Part shown: piece after piece, positions 1-12,800 of the stretch | How the letters are laid out: each line of letters starts with the position of its first letter | Position numbering within the stretch: the stretch's first letter is position 1 | NCBI GenBank assembly: GCA_030407085.1 | Contig: CM059582.1 | Coordinates: 161,874,001 to 161,938,000 of the forward strand | Reading direction: 5' to 3' | Origin: Trichopria drosophilae | Lineage: Eukaryota; Arthropoda; Insecta; Hymenoptera; Diapriidae | Length of the DNA: 64,000 bases | Position numbers and translations under genes: made by a program | The notes under the pieces: generated by a model | The model's database searches: none | The model's input: only the letters and a program-made list of their open reading frames with translations | Told to the model about the DNA's origin: nothing

Positions 1-1170
1 AAAATGCTATAATTTAAAATATGGGCGAATCCACAGAAATTTTAACTTTATGTTTTAAGAAAAACATTTTTTTTTCGCTGGCACACATTTAAAATCAACC
101 TCAGCCCATTCCTAAACATATAAAATGTAGAAAAAAAAGCAACGTTGTAAAGAACTGTTCCAGCACAGGGAGGTACAACGTGACATAAAATTGTATCTTC
201 GAACCAAACATATTTCTTTATGCGGAAAACAGTTGAATTTTGTTACTCGGGGTATTTTAAGTTACTGATCACGAATCCTTCAACAGGTATTCTGAATTCA
301 AGATGGCGAATTCAATATGTTAAACCGAATTTGTAAGAAGTTGGACTGAATGCGCGAAAAGATATTGGAATAAGTTCAAATTGGGTACTCATTGGGTTTC
401 CTGATCTTTAGTGGCAAATTCGGCATCAAATTTTGTAAATTCAAGATGAAAGACTTCGACCGAGTTAATAAATATGTATATATATAACCAACGCTGTAAA
501 TACACTGTGGGCAGCTTAGTGCGAGTTAATACATCGAGTTAAAATTATCTAATCATTATCAACTTATTTTAATACAATTTAGACAACGAAAATTAGTAAA
601 CTAATTGTCAGTAACTTATCTTTGCAGGGTTATCCCATTTTAGCTTGATTTTAGGTTTATAATATAAACATTTTAGACTATACTGAAAAATGTAAAATTG
701 ATATAACCTAAGTTGTCATTAGTACTTATTAATTTTTTACAAAAAGTGAAGAAGCAACATAGAAGACAAACACAACTATTTATTTTTAGGTTTGTAAATA
801 GCTTAACTAATTTATTATATTTATTATAATTACATTAAATTTTTATAAATGCACACCTATGTTTCAAATTTTAACACATAATTAATCTGCCTCCTCGAAC
901 TAAACCTTTCTTTAGGTAAATGGAGGGAATTTGAGGTTTCTCCACCTAGGCACACCTTATTCCTTGGAATATGTCACTTGCTATAGCATAAATTAAAATT
1001 TCTCAAATTACGGAGCCATAATATTGTCTGTTCCAAAAGTTATAGTTAGAAATTAACCAAAATTCCATTTTTCATAAATTCACTGCACGCGACTTTGGAC
1101 GCATGTCGTTCTTATTAAGAGATATAGGCACACCTATTTTTCAAGTATCTTTGGCTTTTATAAAGTGCAA

Positions 1171-2247
1171 TTAACCCTTTTTGCCCAAAATGAGAGAAGC
1201 AGGTACGTCAACATCAGCTCAGTTTCTGCAGTAGAAAGAATTTTTTTTAATTTTTGGAAAATACATTTCCGAGTATTTTGAAGTGTGCTCTATCGATTCC
1301 CGTCGAGAAAATGGCCAAAAACGACTGTTTCTGCAACAATTTTGCAAAATAAATAGAAATTGTCATGTTATTTAGGTCATTTTTTTTTTATTTTTCACGA
1401 TTTTCTTCATCGAAACGGATTATAATCAATGAAATGTATATATAAAAAATGATTCCGATTGTTGAACATAAATAAAATATTAATAGAATATTTTTTAAAA
1501 GCAATGGCCGATTCAAAATGGCCACGGAACGAAGTAAATTTTTTCAAAATTATTATTTAACGAAAGTAAAGTGTGTATGAAACTCAATGCCGTTTATCGG
1601 AGGCCATATTGAATCCGCGATTTTGATCTTGTCAGGTCAGAATATGTATGATATTCGCAATTATTTAACATATATCTTCAACTTTGAAACACATTTATGG
1701 CACAACGATTCATATAAAAGATACAATTTACATAAGGTGGCCATTATGGATCCGCTATTTTCGACTTATCAACTCAAAATTATTATAGTTTTCGTCCATA
1801 ACCAGTCAATATTTATATCATCATTATATTACTAAAAAAAAACTTTATGCTCTCTATTTCAAGGAAATAATAATTTTGAAAAAACCTTCTTCGTTTAGCG
1901 ACCATTTTGAATCGGTCATTGTTTCTAAAAAATATTCTATTAGTATATTATTTATGTTCAACAATTGGGATCACTTTTTATATATGCATTTCATTCATTA
2001 AAAACCGTTTTGGTGGAGAAAAACGTGAAAAATTTAAAAAAAACGACCAAAAAAACATGGCATTTTTTTTATTTTGAATAACTTTTGCTGTAATAGTTTT
2101 TTGCCATTGTCTCGACGGGAAACGATACAGTACACCTCAAAATAGTCGGAAATGTATTTTCCAAAAATTAAATAAATTCTTTCTACTGTAGAATCTGAGT
2201 CGATGTTAACGTATCTGCTTCTCTCATTTTGGGCAAATAAGGGTTAA
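1171..2247. mobile_element. TTAA-flanked foldback MITE (CCCTT-TTTGCCC ends)
   Basis: TTAA duplications at 1171-1174 and 2244-2247 bracket a 1069-bp element. The left end CCCTTTTTGCCCAAAATGAG matches the inverted right end (CCCTTATTTGCCCAAAATGA), and the pairing continues through most of both arms: 1441-1530 pairs with about 1895-1990. TTAA target and CCC ends are the piggyBac signature. The open frame at 1587-1835 spans the centre of the foldback and resembles no transposase. Non-autonomous. Confidence 0.85.
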
Positions 2248-2420
2248 TCAAGCACATGATTTTCAAATGAAAAGAATACACGTTCCAAAAGTTACAGAAC
2301 AAAATATTAAAGAAAATACCATTTGCACGCAGTAGTTTATTCCAATTTTATGAGCTTTCTTATTTCCTATGGTTTTTTAAATAACTGTCATGCAAAACAA
2401 ACAACTGTACCTTGAAAAGC

Positions 2421-2871
2421 ATCCCAATAAACGAAAAAGTATACGGAATCGATATTTTGCATTCTGCTTCTTTCTATAGTGGCGTATTGATTATTCGAGA
2501 TTCTTATTCGAATTTGTACTATTTTATACGACCTGTAATACCAGAATTGAATTCATTCGATCTTATACGATACCGTATTTACATGACAAAAATTGATTTG
2601 TTGCGACTTAGAATAGCTTTAAATTCTGTTAATTTAATCGAAGAATTGATTATATCGTTTTCCGTATTTCATAATTTTCGAAGAAATGTTCTATTTTCTA
2701 CTTTTGTGTTTAAATCATTCGATAATCCAACGTAATCTTTTCTTTGAGGTTATGTGCGTTTATGTATCGCGTATGCACTCGCATTCGTAACTGAAAGAGT
2801 GGGAAAGAAACAGACTTATTTCGTATTAAATCCTACACAGATTTTTCGTATACTTTTCCGTTTGTTGGGAT
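2421..2871. mobile_element. Foldback MITE (ATCCCAATAAACG ends)
   Basis: ATCCCAATAAACGAAAAAGT at 2421-2440 is repeated inverted at the right end, which closes with TTTGTTGGGAT at 2871. The arms share about 30 bp including GTATACG. The 107-residue open frame inside begins at a non-ATG codon and resembles nothing known; it looks like a by-product of the repeat. Confidence 0.65.
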
Positions 2872-3531
2872 ATTCTTTTTAGTAAATAGCAACGTTTTAT
2901 AAATAGTTCTGTACAGCTTATTTAAGTGAATCTTACAATATCATAAAAGTCAAAAGTTCTGTGGATTTGCCCATATGGGTGGTTTCAAAATAAAGTGCAA
3001 TTTTATGAAGATCCGCTTCTTTTTTTCTTTACAACATATATTAAATATTCAAAATAAGTCTAATTTATTTGTTGTGCTTTCCTTTATAATATCGTAAGAT
3101 AAAAATATTATCTTTCCCTATTCTATATATTACAAAATCAATTAAAAAATGGAAATGTAACGTTCCGCGGCTGAAGAAGTTCATGAATTTTATTTTCGTT
3201 GGTGTTAATTATACTATTGCTACTAGTTAAACAAATGTTTCATGGGTGAAAATTATTCCTACCATCGTGAAAAATGAAGTATACTACGTGTCTCCATATG
3301 ATTTTTTCTTAAACATTTCGTGTAATCTTGAAAACTGATTTTCTTCTCGCGGGATGCTATACAGATTTCTCTTAATAAAAACCGATAATTACTTTCAATT
3401 GAAATAAATTCTGTGGAAAATGAGAGTTAATAATCATACTAACGCAATAGATCTATATTGAACTTTTAAGTTAAATCGTCTTCAATTTATTACGCATATA
3501 GTGATCACGCTTCACACGTATTCTTTAGCGT

Positions 3532-4886
3532 TTAACCACTTCACTGGTAGCCGTTTTCAAATAAAAAGTGCCAAGACTGGTACGAGCCAGTTTTTAAGAT
3601 ATCAAGAAACTGTGAAACATGGGTTCCATTTCATCAAAAACATATCATTTAATGTAAAAAAAAAACTCACCTCCCCCTTCCACATCACCCCCACATGGTG
3701 CATACATTTTTTTAAAGTATACATTTTTCTTTACCAAATTTCGATGCGAATGTTAAATATGAAGTTTTCGGAGTTGTTGGATACGAGTATGATCTCAGAA
3801 TTTAAAAATTCAAAATGGTAGATCCAATTTGACGGACGAAACAAAACAATATTGAAACATCTCTTTTCACAAGAAATATGTTTATCTGCACGGAGAGAAA
3901 TTTCTAATGTTTATACCGTGGGTCACCTTCGCCCGAAAAGACTCAGGCTCTCACTTACGAGATTCGTTTGTTTTCATACTCTTTAGCCGCGGCCGCAGAG
4001 ATTGACAACGTATTCTACTGTGGACGCATACTTTATTTCTTCAAGACCCACCGGATTTTATGGTGGGTAGCGGCATGGGATGCGTCGATAAGAGTTCCGT
4101 ACTATAATCGTTAGAAATTTCTCTCCGTGTGAACATGATTTCAAATGAATTTGAAGTGTGCATTAGTTTATAGATTCAAAATAGCGGATCAAAAATACAA
4201 AAAATAAAAAAAAAACAACAAAAATACACAAAAATGAAAAAAAAATAAAAAAAAAACGGAGTGCAAAATCCTCCCACTACCTCCTCGTGGTGCACTCTGG
4301 GGTCGTAATAATTAACCAATCGTCGTTATAGTCAACCACATAATTTTTTCATTTTATGAAATATTCAAAATTGAGCCCGCCAAGGTAAGGTCAAAATTCA
4401 TTTTGCCCATTCTATTTGCCATCTCGGATATATCATTTTGAATTTTGAAAATCTGAGATCAGATTCGTATTGAACAACCACAAAAACCCCCAACTAACGA
4501 GTTTCAAGCAAATCCGACGAATTTTTAAAAATTCGTCTGCCATCTTGGATCAGCCATTTTGAATTTTGAAAATCTGAGGTCAGATTCGTAATCAGTGACC
4601 CCAAAAACCCCCGAGTGACAAATTTCAGCCGATTTCCACGCACAGAAAAAAATTTGCTTCAAAACCATATGGCTTGTAGCCGCCATATTAGAACCACCAT
4701 ATTGAATTTTGAAACGGTGACCTCAGATTCGTATTCAGAGACCTAAGAACCTATAGCATACCAAATTTCGTGCAACTTCATTGGAAATTGTGGAAGTTAT
4801 TTAAAAATGTACATATATGATACATTACCAGTCGTGGCACTTTTTTTATTTGTACACATATGATACATTACCAGTGAAGTGGTTAA
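3532..4886. mobile_element. TTAA-flanked element, family A (CCACTTCA ends), copy 1
   Basis: TTAA at 3532-3535 and 4883-4886 flanks a 1347-bp element with ends CCACTTCACTGGTA and its inverse TACCAGTGAAGTGG. The right half holds several ATGGCGG-type modules in reverse orientation at about 4370-4770. Another foldback element is nested at 3889-4129. No coding capacity for a transposase. A second copy of the family lies at 31662-33250. Confidence 0.85.
3889..4129. mobile_element. MITE with CACGGAGAGAAATTTC ends, nested in family A copy 1
   Basis: CACGGAGAGAAATTTCTAA at the left is matched by TTAGAAATTTCTCTCCGTG at the right, a near-perfect 19-bp terminal repeat around 241 bp. The interior is markedly more GC-rich than the host element (it contains GCCGCGGCCGC). 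No target duplication is clear. Confidence 0.8.
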
Positions 4887-5815
4887 CTCCCTTGGTATGT
4901 CGTAATTTTATAATCAATTGCGTTTTTAATTTACTTTCAATAAAAAGATGTAACCTTTTGCTGCATTGTAAATTGTTACGAGTGCAACGAAGCAAGTCGT
5001 TGTCAACATTTTCATTTAGGGTCTATAAACCATGAAAAACAGTCAACAAAAATCCATAAGAAAGTTAAACATCAGAAAAAAGAAGTTAAGAAACGTAAAG
5101 ATACTAACCACAACAAAAAAATTGCAACAAAAGAAAGAAAACTTGTTAAAAAATGAAGTAATTATTAATTATTATATAAAGTTTAGCTTATTTGTGTTAA
5201 TACATTCTCTTTCCAATACCATATATTTGTACAAGTAAATAAAATGGTTAATTCGATCAATTTTAAGGTGTTATTTATTTCGATGGCGTTTATAACTTTG
5301 TCAAATAATGCGCTCATGCTTTACCGCACGAGTTCTTTTTAAGTGGTATACATGAAAAATCAATGTTAAAAAAAATGAGATTTTAACAAATTTTTTAGTC
5401 AAAATAGTCCGCAAAGTTGCGTTTTTTTTTTAAATCACCCATATAAGACCCCCTATTTACCCGAGAAAAGTGAAATGTTTTTCTTGTTTTTATCTCACCA
5501 TAACTTAACTTTTGGCAGTACAATTAATCCGAATTTCGATTGCTAAAAAACGGGCACTTTTTAGTCTTTTTGGGCTCACTCTTTTATTGACCTGTGTAAT
5601 TTGCCATATTATCTTGCTATTGACATTGAACCTTGGCTTAACTTAAGTAACGACTTTCTTATTTGATGTCGACAGTAAGTTACGACAACTTTTCTCCTAC
5701 TTACCTTCTTCTATTTTTGGTAAATCAGACTAGTCTGGAAAAGTTGGATACCTTATAAGGAGGAAAGAAAACATTTACGTCCTATTTCCTAGATAGAAAG
5801 GCAAATAATTTCATC

Positions 5816-8800
5816 TTGATTGTAGGGTCCATTCATTTATTATATATTAATTTGTATTACATTATCTATTTATATTGTATATTCTTTATCACTCGCTTCT
5901 CGAATAAGGTCGCAGCTCACGTTGAGGTCGAGAAAGACACGGGAGGCATGTCGACGAAGATACATATCGGCACCGGCTCGATCAATCGTCGCATCTAACG
6001 AGCCGGACTAAATGGAGCGCGAGTGGAGTAGAGAAATGTAAGCGAGCGCAGGTAAGTAGCTTCGGAGCCTATTCGAGTAGCGACGAGTCGTCATCGTTAG
6101 CGATTGGCAATTACGTCTGCTTCGCAAACAGTCGGAGAGAGCCTACGCAATCAACGGAACCAAACAAAAAAAAAAAAAAAACATTATAATAAAACATACG
6201 TTCGCACTCGATCCGTGTGCTAACTACGCGAAATTCCTCGAGGGAGAGAAGGGCAAGGGAGAAAGCGTCAACGTAAAGTCGCTTTTTGCTTAACGAACGA
6301 TATGATGATACCCGATCAGACCAGCTGGAAACGAGTTTTTTTTTTGCGAAAAATGCTTAATGCCTATTCCCGATGCGGCTGCTCGCCGAAGTCGGTACGC
6401 GCGCGTGTGCGTGTGTATGTTTATATGTGCGTGCATGTACCTGCTGCTAAATGGAGGAGTTTCAGCTTTTTTTGTTTGTTTTGTTGTCCAAGTATCTCGA
6501 CTACGAATACACTGCGTTTGCACAGATCGTTGCGCCGCTCGATCGCGCACCGCGAAGAAGACACCGGTCGGACAAAACTGATCCGTGCCTGATCATTTTT
6601 TTTCCTTCAAAAAATCAAGGTTTTTTTCAAAATTTTGCAAAATGCCGAGGCTGGACGAATTGTTTGCTTCGTGTCGCGCTGCGGGACCTAAGCGGCGAAC
6701 AAATCGACGATGCGCGGATTGGCAGTGATCGGTCGGAACTGTTCGCCGCTCCGTTCTCCGATGACGCGGATTGAGCAACGTCGACCCACACCCACATATA
6801 TGTATATATATATATATATTTATATTATAAGACACGACGAGGGAAGTTTCCCTTTTTTTTCCACCGACAAAAATAAAACATGCCCAATGAAAGTGGTACG
6901 ATATGTAAAACACATTTTCCCATCAACGCCTCCCGCGTACGATCCTATGTACCTATATGCGTAATAGATATCTGTATCGTAAACATTTACAAAAACCATT
7001 CAAAAAAGATCTTGGCGCAGTACTTTTTTTTTCTTTTTAATAACCGGATAACTCTGGAAAGAACACTTTTGTAACAGTATATTCTACACGTACCTAACTA
7101 CCGATTCTTCGTCAGTCCGACGTGACTTTGGCCGAATCTGCCTTCGGCACCGAAAAAAACAACGGGAACGGCCCGCGGCGACGTTCGAGACGCGTAGAAT
7201 CATACAATTTTCGTAGAAAAATTCCACTGTGCGGAGTTACTTTTTTTTTTATTTATTTATTTGTTGTGTTTGCGCGTCGATACGAAATTCTACCCGGATC
7301 CCGCTTCTTCGCTCGTACCTCGAGCGTCCGTGGTACCGTGATCGTATAAAAGATACCGTTTTTGTTTTTTGGCAACAACGAAAAACCGCCGGCGAGAACG
7401 AATACAAACAATTACATCGTTAAAAGTAAAACATCGCTGCGCGATTCCTCTTAAAACTTAAACGTAAGCGTTTAAAATGTGGCACCGTCTCGAGTCTATG
7501 TGTACGAAGGATATTACTGCCGGGACAAGAAGAAGCTAGAAAGCGAAGGATTTCGGATATATATGGTCTTCATCTAACTATAGCGAGTTATGCCGACATT
7601 ATCGGGTAGTTATGCCCGAATACGTCCAACTCGCTATTGCTTCCACGTCGATTATGGCGGTTTTCTTAAAGATACACACACATGACACCCTAAGGTCACT
7701 CCGTTGTATTCTTTCACAATGCCTAAATATCTGGTTGGTAACATTCTTCAAAATCTTGTAAATATTGCCACAGTACTTTTGATGCTTTAAACTTTTTTTT
7801 GATTAGTGCCAACCAAAAAAATCTTTAGTCATTGTAAAAGACCACAGCAGAGTACACCTAATTACTTGGAGGGGAAGAGGGGGTCCTCGTTTAACATCAT
7901 TTCATTAACGAGCGCGCTGCTTCGTGCATCTCTGCTGCTTTGAAATTCGGATGTGGTTTAAGGCATCGCTTATCGGTCGAAATCAGAGCACCACCGAGTT
8001 CTTCACCTTCGACGAACAAAATGAAATGGAACCAAACGGCATTTCGAAAATGACTAGGTGACGCGCACTTTTATGCGACCATTGACGTATTCTTTTAAAT
8101 ATTTGATTTGACGAGTCGAATAGCCAGTCGCTATTTGGTCGGAGCGCGGCGCTTAAGTCCTTTCGCCGGTAGCCGACTCGGCGAATCTTGGTTTTTGAGT
8201 GGAAGCAGCCATCGGACCCGATTAGCCTCGAAAAATACATATACATTCATATGTACGTTACCTATCTCTATATACTTTCGATTTTTCAAAGAATATTTCG
8301 TGTTTCTGGTAAGGCATTCCCCATTCGTGAACGAAACGAATAAAATGATTGGTCCGTTCGCTTGTCGACAAATCGTGGATCTCGAGTATTGTCGCCTCTC
8401 TAAATTCGTACAACTTTCCAGCAGGTTTTTCACAAATTTAAATGATTGTCCTACGATTTTTCCGCTGCAGTCCCGCGCAGCGTGAACGAACATTTTATTG
8501 CTCGAATACTTAACGATGCTCCTTCCACCCATAAACTTCCGAGTATGTCGAGTCGCTTTTCTAAGGTGAGGAACTAAAAAAAGTACGCTGAACAAATCAA
8601 TTCCACTTACTACGTCGATAAGCATTTCATGGTGGCATTATAGTATGTAACAGGTCCATGTTCGAATGCGTTTACACCAACACTTTAAGAACTCGCTTAA
8701 TCAAATATTCTCTGCATCAATTTCTGCCGAGGCGAGAAACTCGATAAAAGAAATCACGACAAACAACATGGCTACACGCAAATAAAAGGTGGTATACTTC

Positions 8801-9699
8801 TGTTGCACAATTCTGGAACAGGAATGTTTAGAATAAATTTAAAAAGTAAAAGAAAAAGAAACGTATCGAAATAACGAAATAAGATTGAGGGGGCGCAGTA
8901 AGAGATTGTACGCGAGGTAGGGGAGAACGGAGAGATATTTGCAGCAGCGTGATATGTACCATAATATGGCATCAGTAGATTTGGCCCTGCCATACAATAT
9001 TTTGGTTTATGAACTCTTTATATACGCAATTATCATTAGCAACGTTATCATCGAGGACGACTGGCATTTCGCCCGGACTCTTGACGTTCGACGTAATAAA
9101 CGTTGAGTCGAACGGTGCTGCTGGCGGTGTGCGTAGACTTCGCCTGACAAACGATTAGCACCGATTCGACGGAAAAGCTCTGTCCGCCATGTCCCGAATG
9201 ATGGTCTTTTCATCTTCTTTTAAACTAGAAAACATCCATTCGGCGACAACGAGAAACAGAAACATTCGCGATGGCACTAAGTTAAGTAACTTAACGAAAA
9301 TCTCCCCCGGGCATTGACTGCACAAAAAAATCAGAAAAAAAAGAACCAACAAAAAAAAAACTGTAATACTTTCCGATCGAATACAGTCTTTAATGATATT
9401 TTGTCGTGTCTTGCCGCTACGTCTCTGGGATGTATCGGTGTGCATGTAAAGTAGGGGCGAAGTAGAGGGGAGGTAGGGATAGTGCCTCTGCGTAGGGTAA
9501 GTTATCTGGAGATGTGAACGCGGTTGCTAATGAAGGAATGATACAATGTCTAGTGGACAGTCATACGAGCGTAGTCTTGAGAAGACTTGTTTTTTTTCTT
9601 TTTAAAGTACGTGGATGAGAATTCGCAAAACGGATGATTGACAGTCTGCGAAACGCTGTACGTTTGGTGCTTGGTACGGCGATCGGCCGATGAAGGAAT
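5816..9699 (-). other. Probable long 3'UTR of Pka-R2
   Basis: From the stop codon down to about 5.8 kb the sequence is clearly less AT-rich and richer in CpG than its surroundings, and I recognise no transposon ends in it. It has no convincing coding frame: the open frames at 6290-7423 and 7983-9445 overlap each other on both strands and resemble nothing known. A minus-strand AATAAA at 5836-5841 lies where composition drops back to AT-rich. I infer one 3'UTR of up to about 3.9 kb. It also contains homopolymer T runs and a (TA)n stretch near 6797-6830. Alternatives are a shorter UTR plus an unrelated non-coding transcript; GCGCAG/GTAAGTAG at 6045-6060 would be a good plus-strand donor. Confidence 0.5.
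5836..5841 (-). terminator. Candidate distal poly(A) signal of Pka-R2
   Basis: TTTATT on the plus strand is AATAAA on the minus strand, at the low edge of the less AT-rich block that follows the Pka-R2 stop codon. In AT-rich DNA this hexamer is common by chance, so the call rests on its position. Confidence 0.35.
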
Positions 9700-9830
9700 T
9701 CATCGGATGTCGGAAATGTCGGTTTTGCTTCCAAAGATTTTGATTAATTGATCTTCGTAATCGTCTATGTTCCGCTTCATTAGCTGCATGCAAGGGCCCA
9801 GCAAACGCTCGAAAGCTTCCACGTCCAAGA
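9700..9830 (-). CDS. Pka-R2: Pka-R2 coding exon 8: C terminus and stop
   Basis: 131 nt. Completes Phe341, then [20 protein letters not shown] and [22 protein letters not shown], stop TGA at 9700-9702. The FERLLGPC...MKRNI...IFGS block is the C-terminal capping helix region that stacks on cAMP in site B. The acceptor is TTTGTTTGCAG. The less AT-rich downstream sequence continues as probable 3'UTR. Confidence 0.96.
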
Positions 9831-12800
9831 CTGCAAACAAAAAAGACATTTCAAAATATGGTCAATTCGGTTAATCTTGAGATTGTATACTCATTCAAGT
9901 TGCATGGGTGTAAACCCGTGTAATGATAGTCTTTTTTGCCTTTTTTTTCTACTGTACACACTCTACGTGCAAAAAAAAAAATAATACAAGTGTACTTTAA
10001 TTTTTAATAAACTAATTTACAAATTAGTGTTTATCATGTTTCTATATATTTTTTTATAATGATTTAAGACTGTCCATTGATTTAAATTTCCATCCGAACT
10101 TTTTTAAAACTGAATTAAATTTCTAACTAAAATTACGTCTTCCTAAAGAATTTCCCACTGCGGGCTAGCTTCACTGAAGTGTATCTAGGGGTTTTTCGGG
10201 GACGCTGATTGTAATCCGATTCAAAAATTCAGAAAACGGATACAAAGAAAGCGAACGAATCTTGAAAACATTTTTATGCACGGGCGTGCGTGAAGTTCGT
10301 GCATGAAGTTCAATTTTCAGTGCGCGAAATGAACATTTTTTATTCCGTGCGGGAAGAAAAAGTCATGCGTGAAGTGATTTTATTTCACGTGCGGCTCAAA
10401 ATCTTTGCATTATAGCATCGACAATCCAGTTTTCAAGTAAATAATAATAATTGTTTTAGGAAAAAAAAAAATAATAATATTAATGATTATTATACATACA
10501 TACATACATTGGTCAGATTTACTTGCCAACTTTATGCCATCTATCGCTAATCGGGCAAGGCTTAGTCATCATCCCACACAGGACGATACAAACAAGTAAA
10601 CAATCACAAATACTACACATAATCGACACCGTCAACAGTTAGTCGGCGGCCTGTGCCGTAGCAGGCGCATCGCAAACATTGTCTTATTTAATAATGATTA
10701 TTATTGGGGGCATATCATTGTAATCAAACCATTTTTTATATAATAACAAATTAAATAGAAAAAAAAGGTACGATTCCTTTATTTCTCACATTTTGCTGTA
10801 TTGAAAAATTATTTCACTGTTAATTTAAATAAAAAAAAAATTTTTTTTTCTTGATTTTAACGCACAGAAAAATCAAATATTTATGTTCTTCAAAATATAA
10901 ACAACCTCAAAATATAGATATAAAATAAAGATAATTCCATTTTCATTTCAATTTACAATTAATTAATTATTCAATACACTAGAAAATAAGCAACAACAAC
11001 ATTTAAAAAATCCTGTTTTATTTAAATTTACAATTATAAAACACAGCAAAATGTGAGAATTTTATTATTACTACAATTGAAAATCGAAGGTGAGTCTATT
11101 CTAAAAGAGCGTCCAGCGCCTGAGTAATCCTTTTGATCCATTCTTTTTCTACCTAGAAATGGTAGAGAATCCCCTTCCAGAATGATATATAATTATTTTT
11201 GTATAATTTATATATAATTTTTCATTATGTAAAAAATTGTTGATTTACAATAAAACTTACGTAAGAAAAGTCGTTAATATTTTTTCATTTTGTAAAACAT
11301 TTACTTGTTATAGTGCACTCTGCTTCGCCTCGGGTAAAAATTACACGCAGTCTGAGACATTCTTTATTTTACCTCCCTTATTGATTAATGTACTATTGCC
11401 AAATTCAAAATGGCAGAAACTCGAAACACCTCAAATAACAAACATTAATCTACTGGTGACATTTTAAACATTTTTTTTCGGTCGTACAGAATCAGCCATT
11501 TTGAATTAGCAACTCCAGAACCCCCGTACCTACGAGTTTCAAACGAATCCGACGGAGAGGAGAAACATAAATTTGGCCTCCACATTGAATCTGTCATTTT
11601 TTAGTTCAATACCGACTTTGCAATCAGCGACCCAAAAACCGTTACTATGATAATTTTTGTAAAGATTATTCATTTGAAAAATGTGTGCCCCAAAGGGTTG
11701 AAGGTATTTTAGTCGCCGACTTCCCATTTTTGTGCTCATCGGCTTCATTAACCACTTGAGCGGCGAGTCGGTCTAAAATGCGTCGCCTGTGTCGGTGACA
11801 GAATCGGTGAAAATATCAAAAAAGGCCGTCTTACTTAAACTCGCTTCGCAAAGTCAGTGGACGGATTTATGTCACGAAACCATAGTATATGTAAGGAACA
11901 CGAATATAACAAAAAAAAACAGGTTTTTCTTGGTTTTGTATAGCTTTTTGCGGTGTGAATATCGGCAATTTTTAATACTTTTGTAAGAATGGCGTCAAAA
12001 CTGTCACTTAGTTTTCTGCTTCAGACAAAATCGGATTTGGCCGGAAATTAGTACTAGGGGGTTTTTTGAGTCGTTCAGTGCGAGCTAATTTGAAGTTGCT
12101 TCTTGAAAATTCCAAATGGCGGGTGATCTTTTAAAAATACTCTTCGTTTTCGCATCAACATTGTTACTAGGGGATTATTGGGTCGCTGATTACGAATTTC
12201 AAGTTGTCTTGTGAAAATTGTATAAACTAATAGATCTTACGAAAGTTCATGAACACTCACCTACTTAAACGTTTATAAAATATATCATAATATAATAATA
12301 TACCCCAATAACAAAAAAGATCTTTTTAAAACCCTACAGTGGCCGGGGAATAAAGTTCCGAAAATCAAAAACCCGAAAGGCTAAAATTTCGATATTGCTA
12401 TAATTTGCTTTCTTTTTGCCAAATTTTCAAAAACAAAGCGGAGAAAATCACGCTGGAGCCATGCTATATCGAAATTTTGACCTTTCGGTGTGTTGATTTT
12501 CGGAACTTTAATCCCCTACAGTTAAGGTATGAATTAATTCTAGTAGAATAAAACTGAAATATTACGTAAATTAATTTTTATTTAATTTACATTAATTTAT
12601 TCTTGTTAGACAAACTTACAGAAATAATAGTAATAAAATATATATAATAAATATAATATATATCCCCTAGCAAAAATTTTGAGCGAATACGAAGAATATT
12701 TGCAAAAAATCATCCGCCATTATGAATTTTCAAAAAACAACTTCAAATTCTTAATCGCCGATCCAAAAAAAACCAGCATCAACTTTGAACGAATTCGGAA

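Larger units (their letters stand above)
20..2975. mobile_element. Candidate long inverted-repeat element with nested insertions
   Basis: TATGGGCGAATCCACAGAA at about 20-38 is the reverse complement, with a few mismatches, of the segment ending CTGTGGATTTGCCCATA at 2975; similarity extends about 34 bp. TA at both outer edges fits a mariner-like target site. Inside lie two complete foldback elements (1175-2243 and 2421-2871) and two decayed ATGGCGG modules at about 244-330 and 380-460. No transposase is recognisable. Confidence 0.45.
2973..5444. mobile_element. Candidate element with ATATGGGTG ends, split by a TTAA element
   Basis: ATATGGGTGGTTTCAAAATA at 2973 pairs with the inverted right end, which closes with TTTAAATCACCCATAT at about 5444; GTGCAA/TTGCG follows inside. 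It contains a full TTAA element (3536-4882). The inner right part has a Lys-rich open frame at 5032-5238 that I cannot assign. Confidence 0.4.

Noticed and set aside
6290..7423. Cluster of overlapping open frames on both strands
   Set aside because: They overlap in several frames, begin or end in low-complexity T/A runs and resemble no protein; the block is better explained as non-coding UTR with fewer stops because it is less AT-rich.
7983..9445. Open frames of 68-164 codons around 8-9.4 kb
   Set aside because: Opposing frames overlap (8108-8485 plus against 8131-8625 minus) and none shows a domain; they fall in the inferred 3'UTR.
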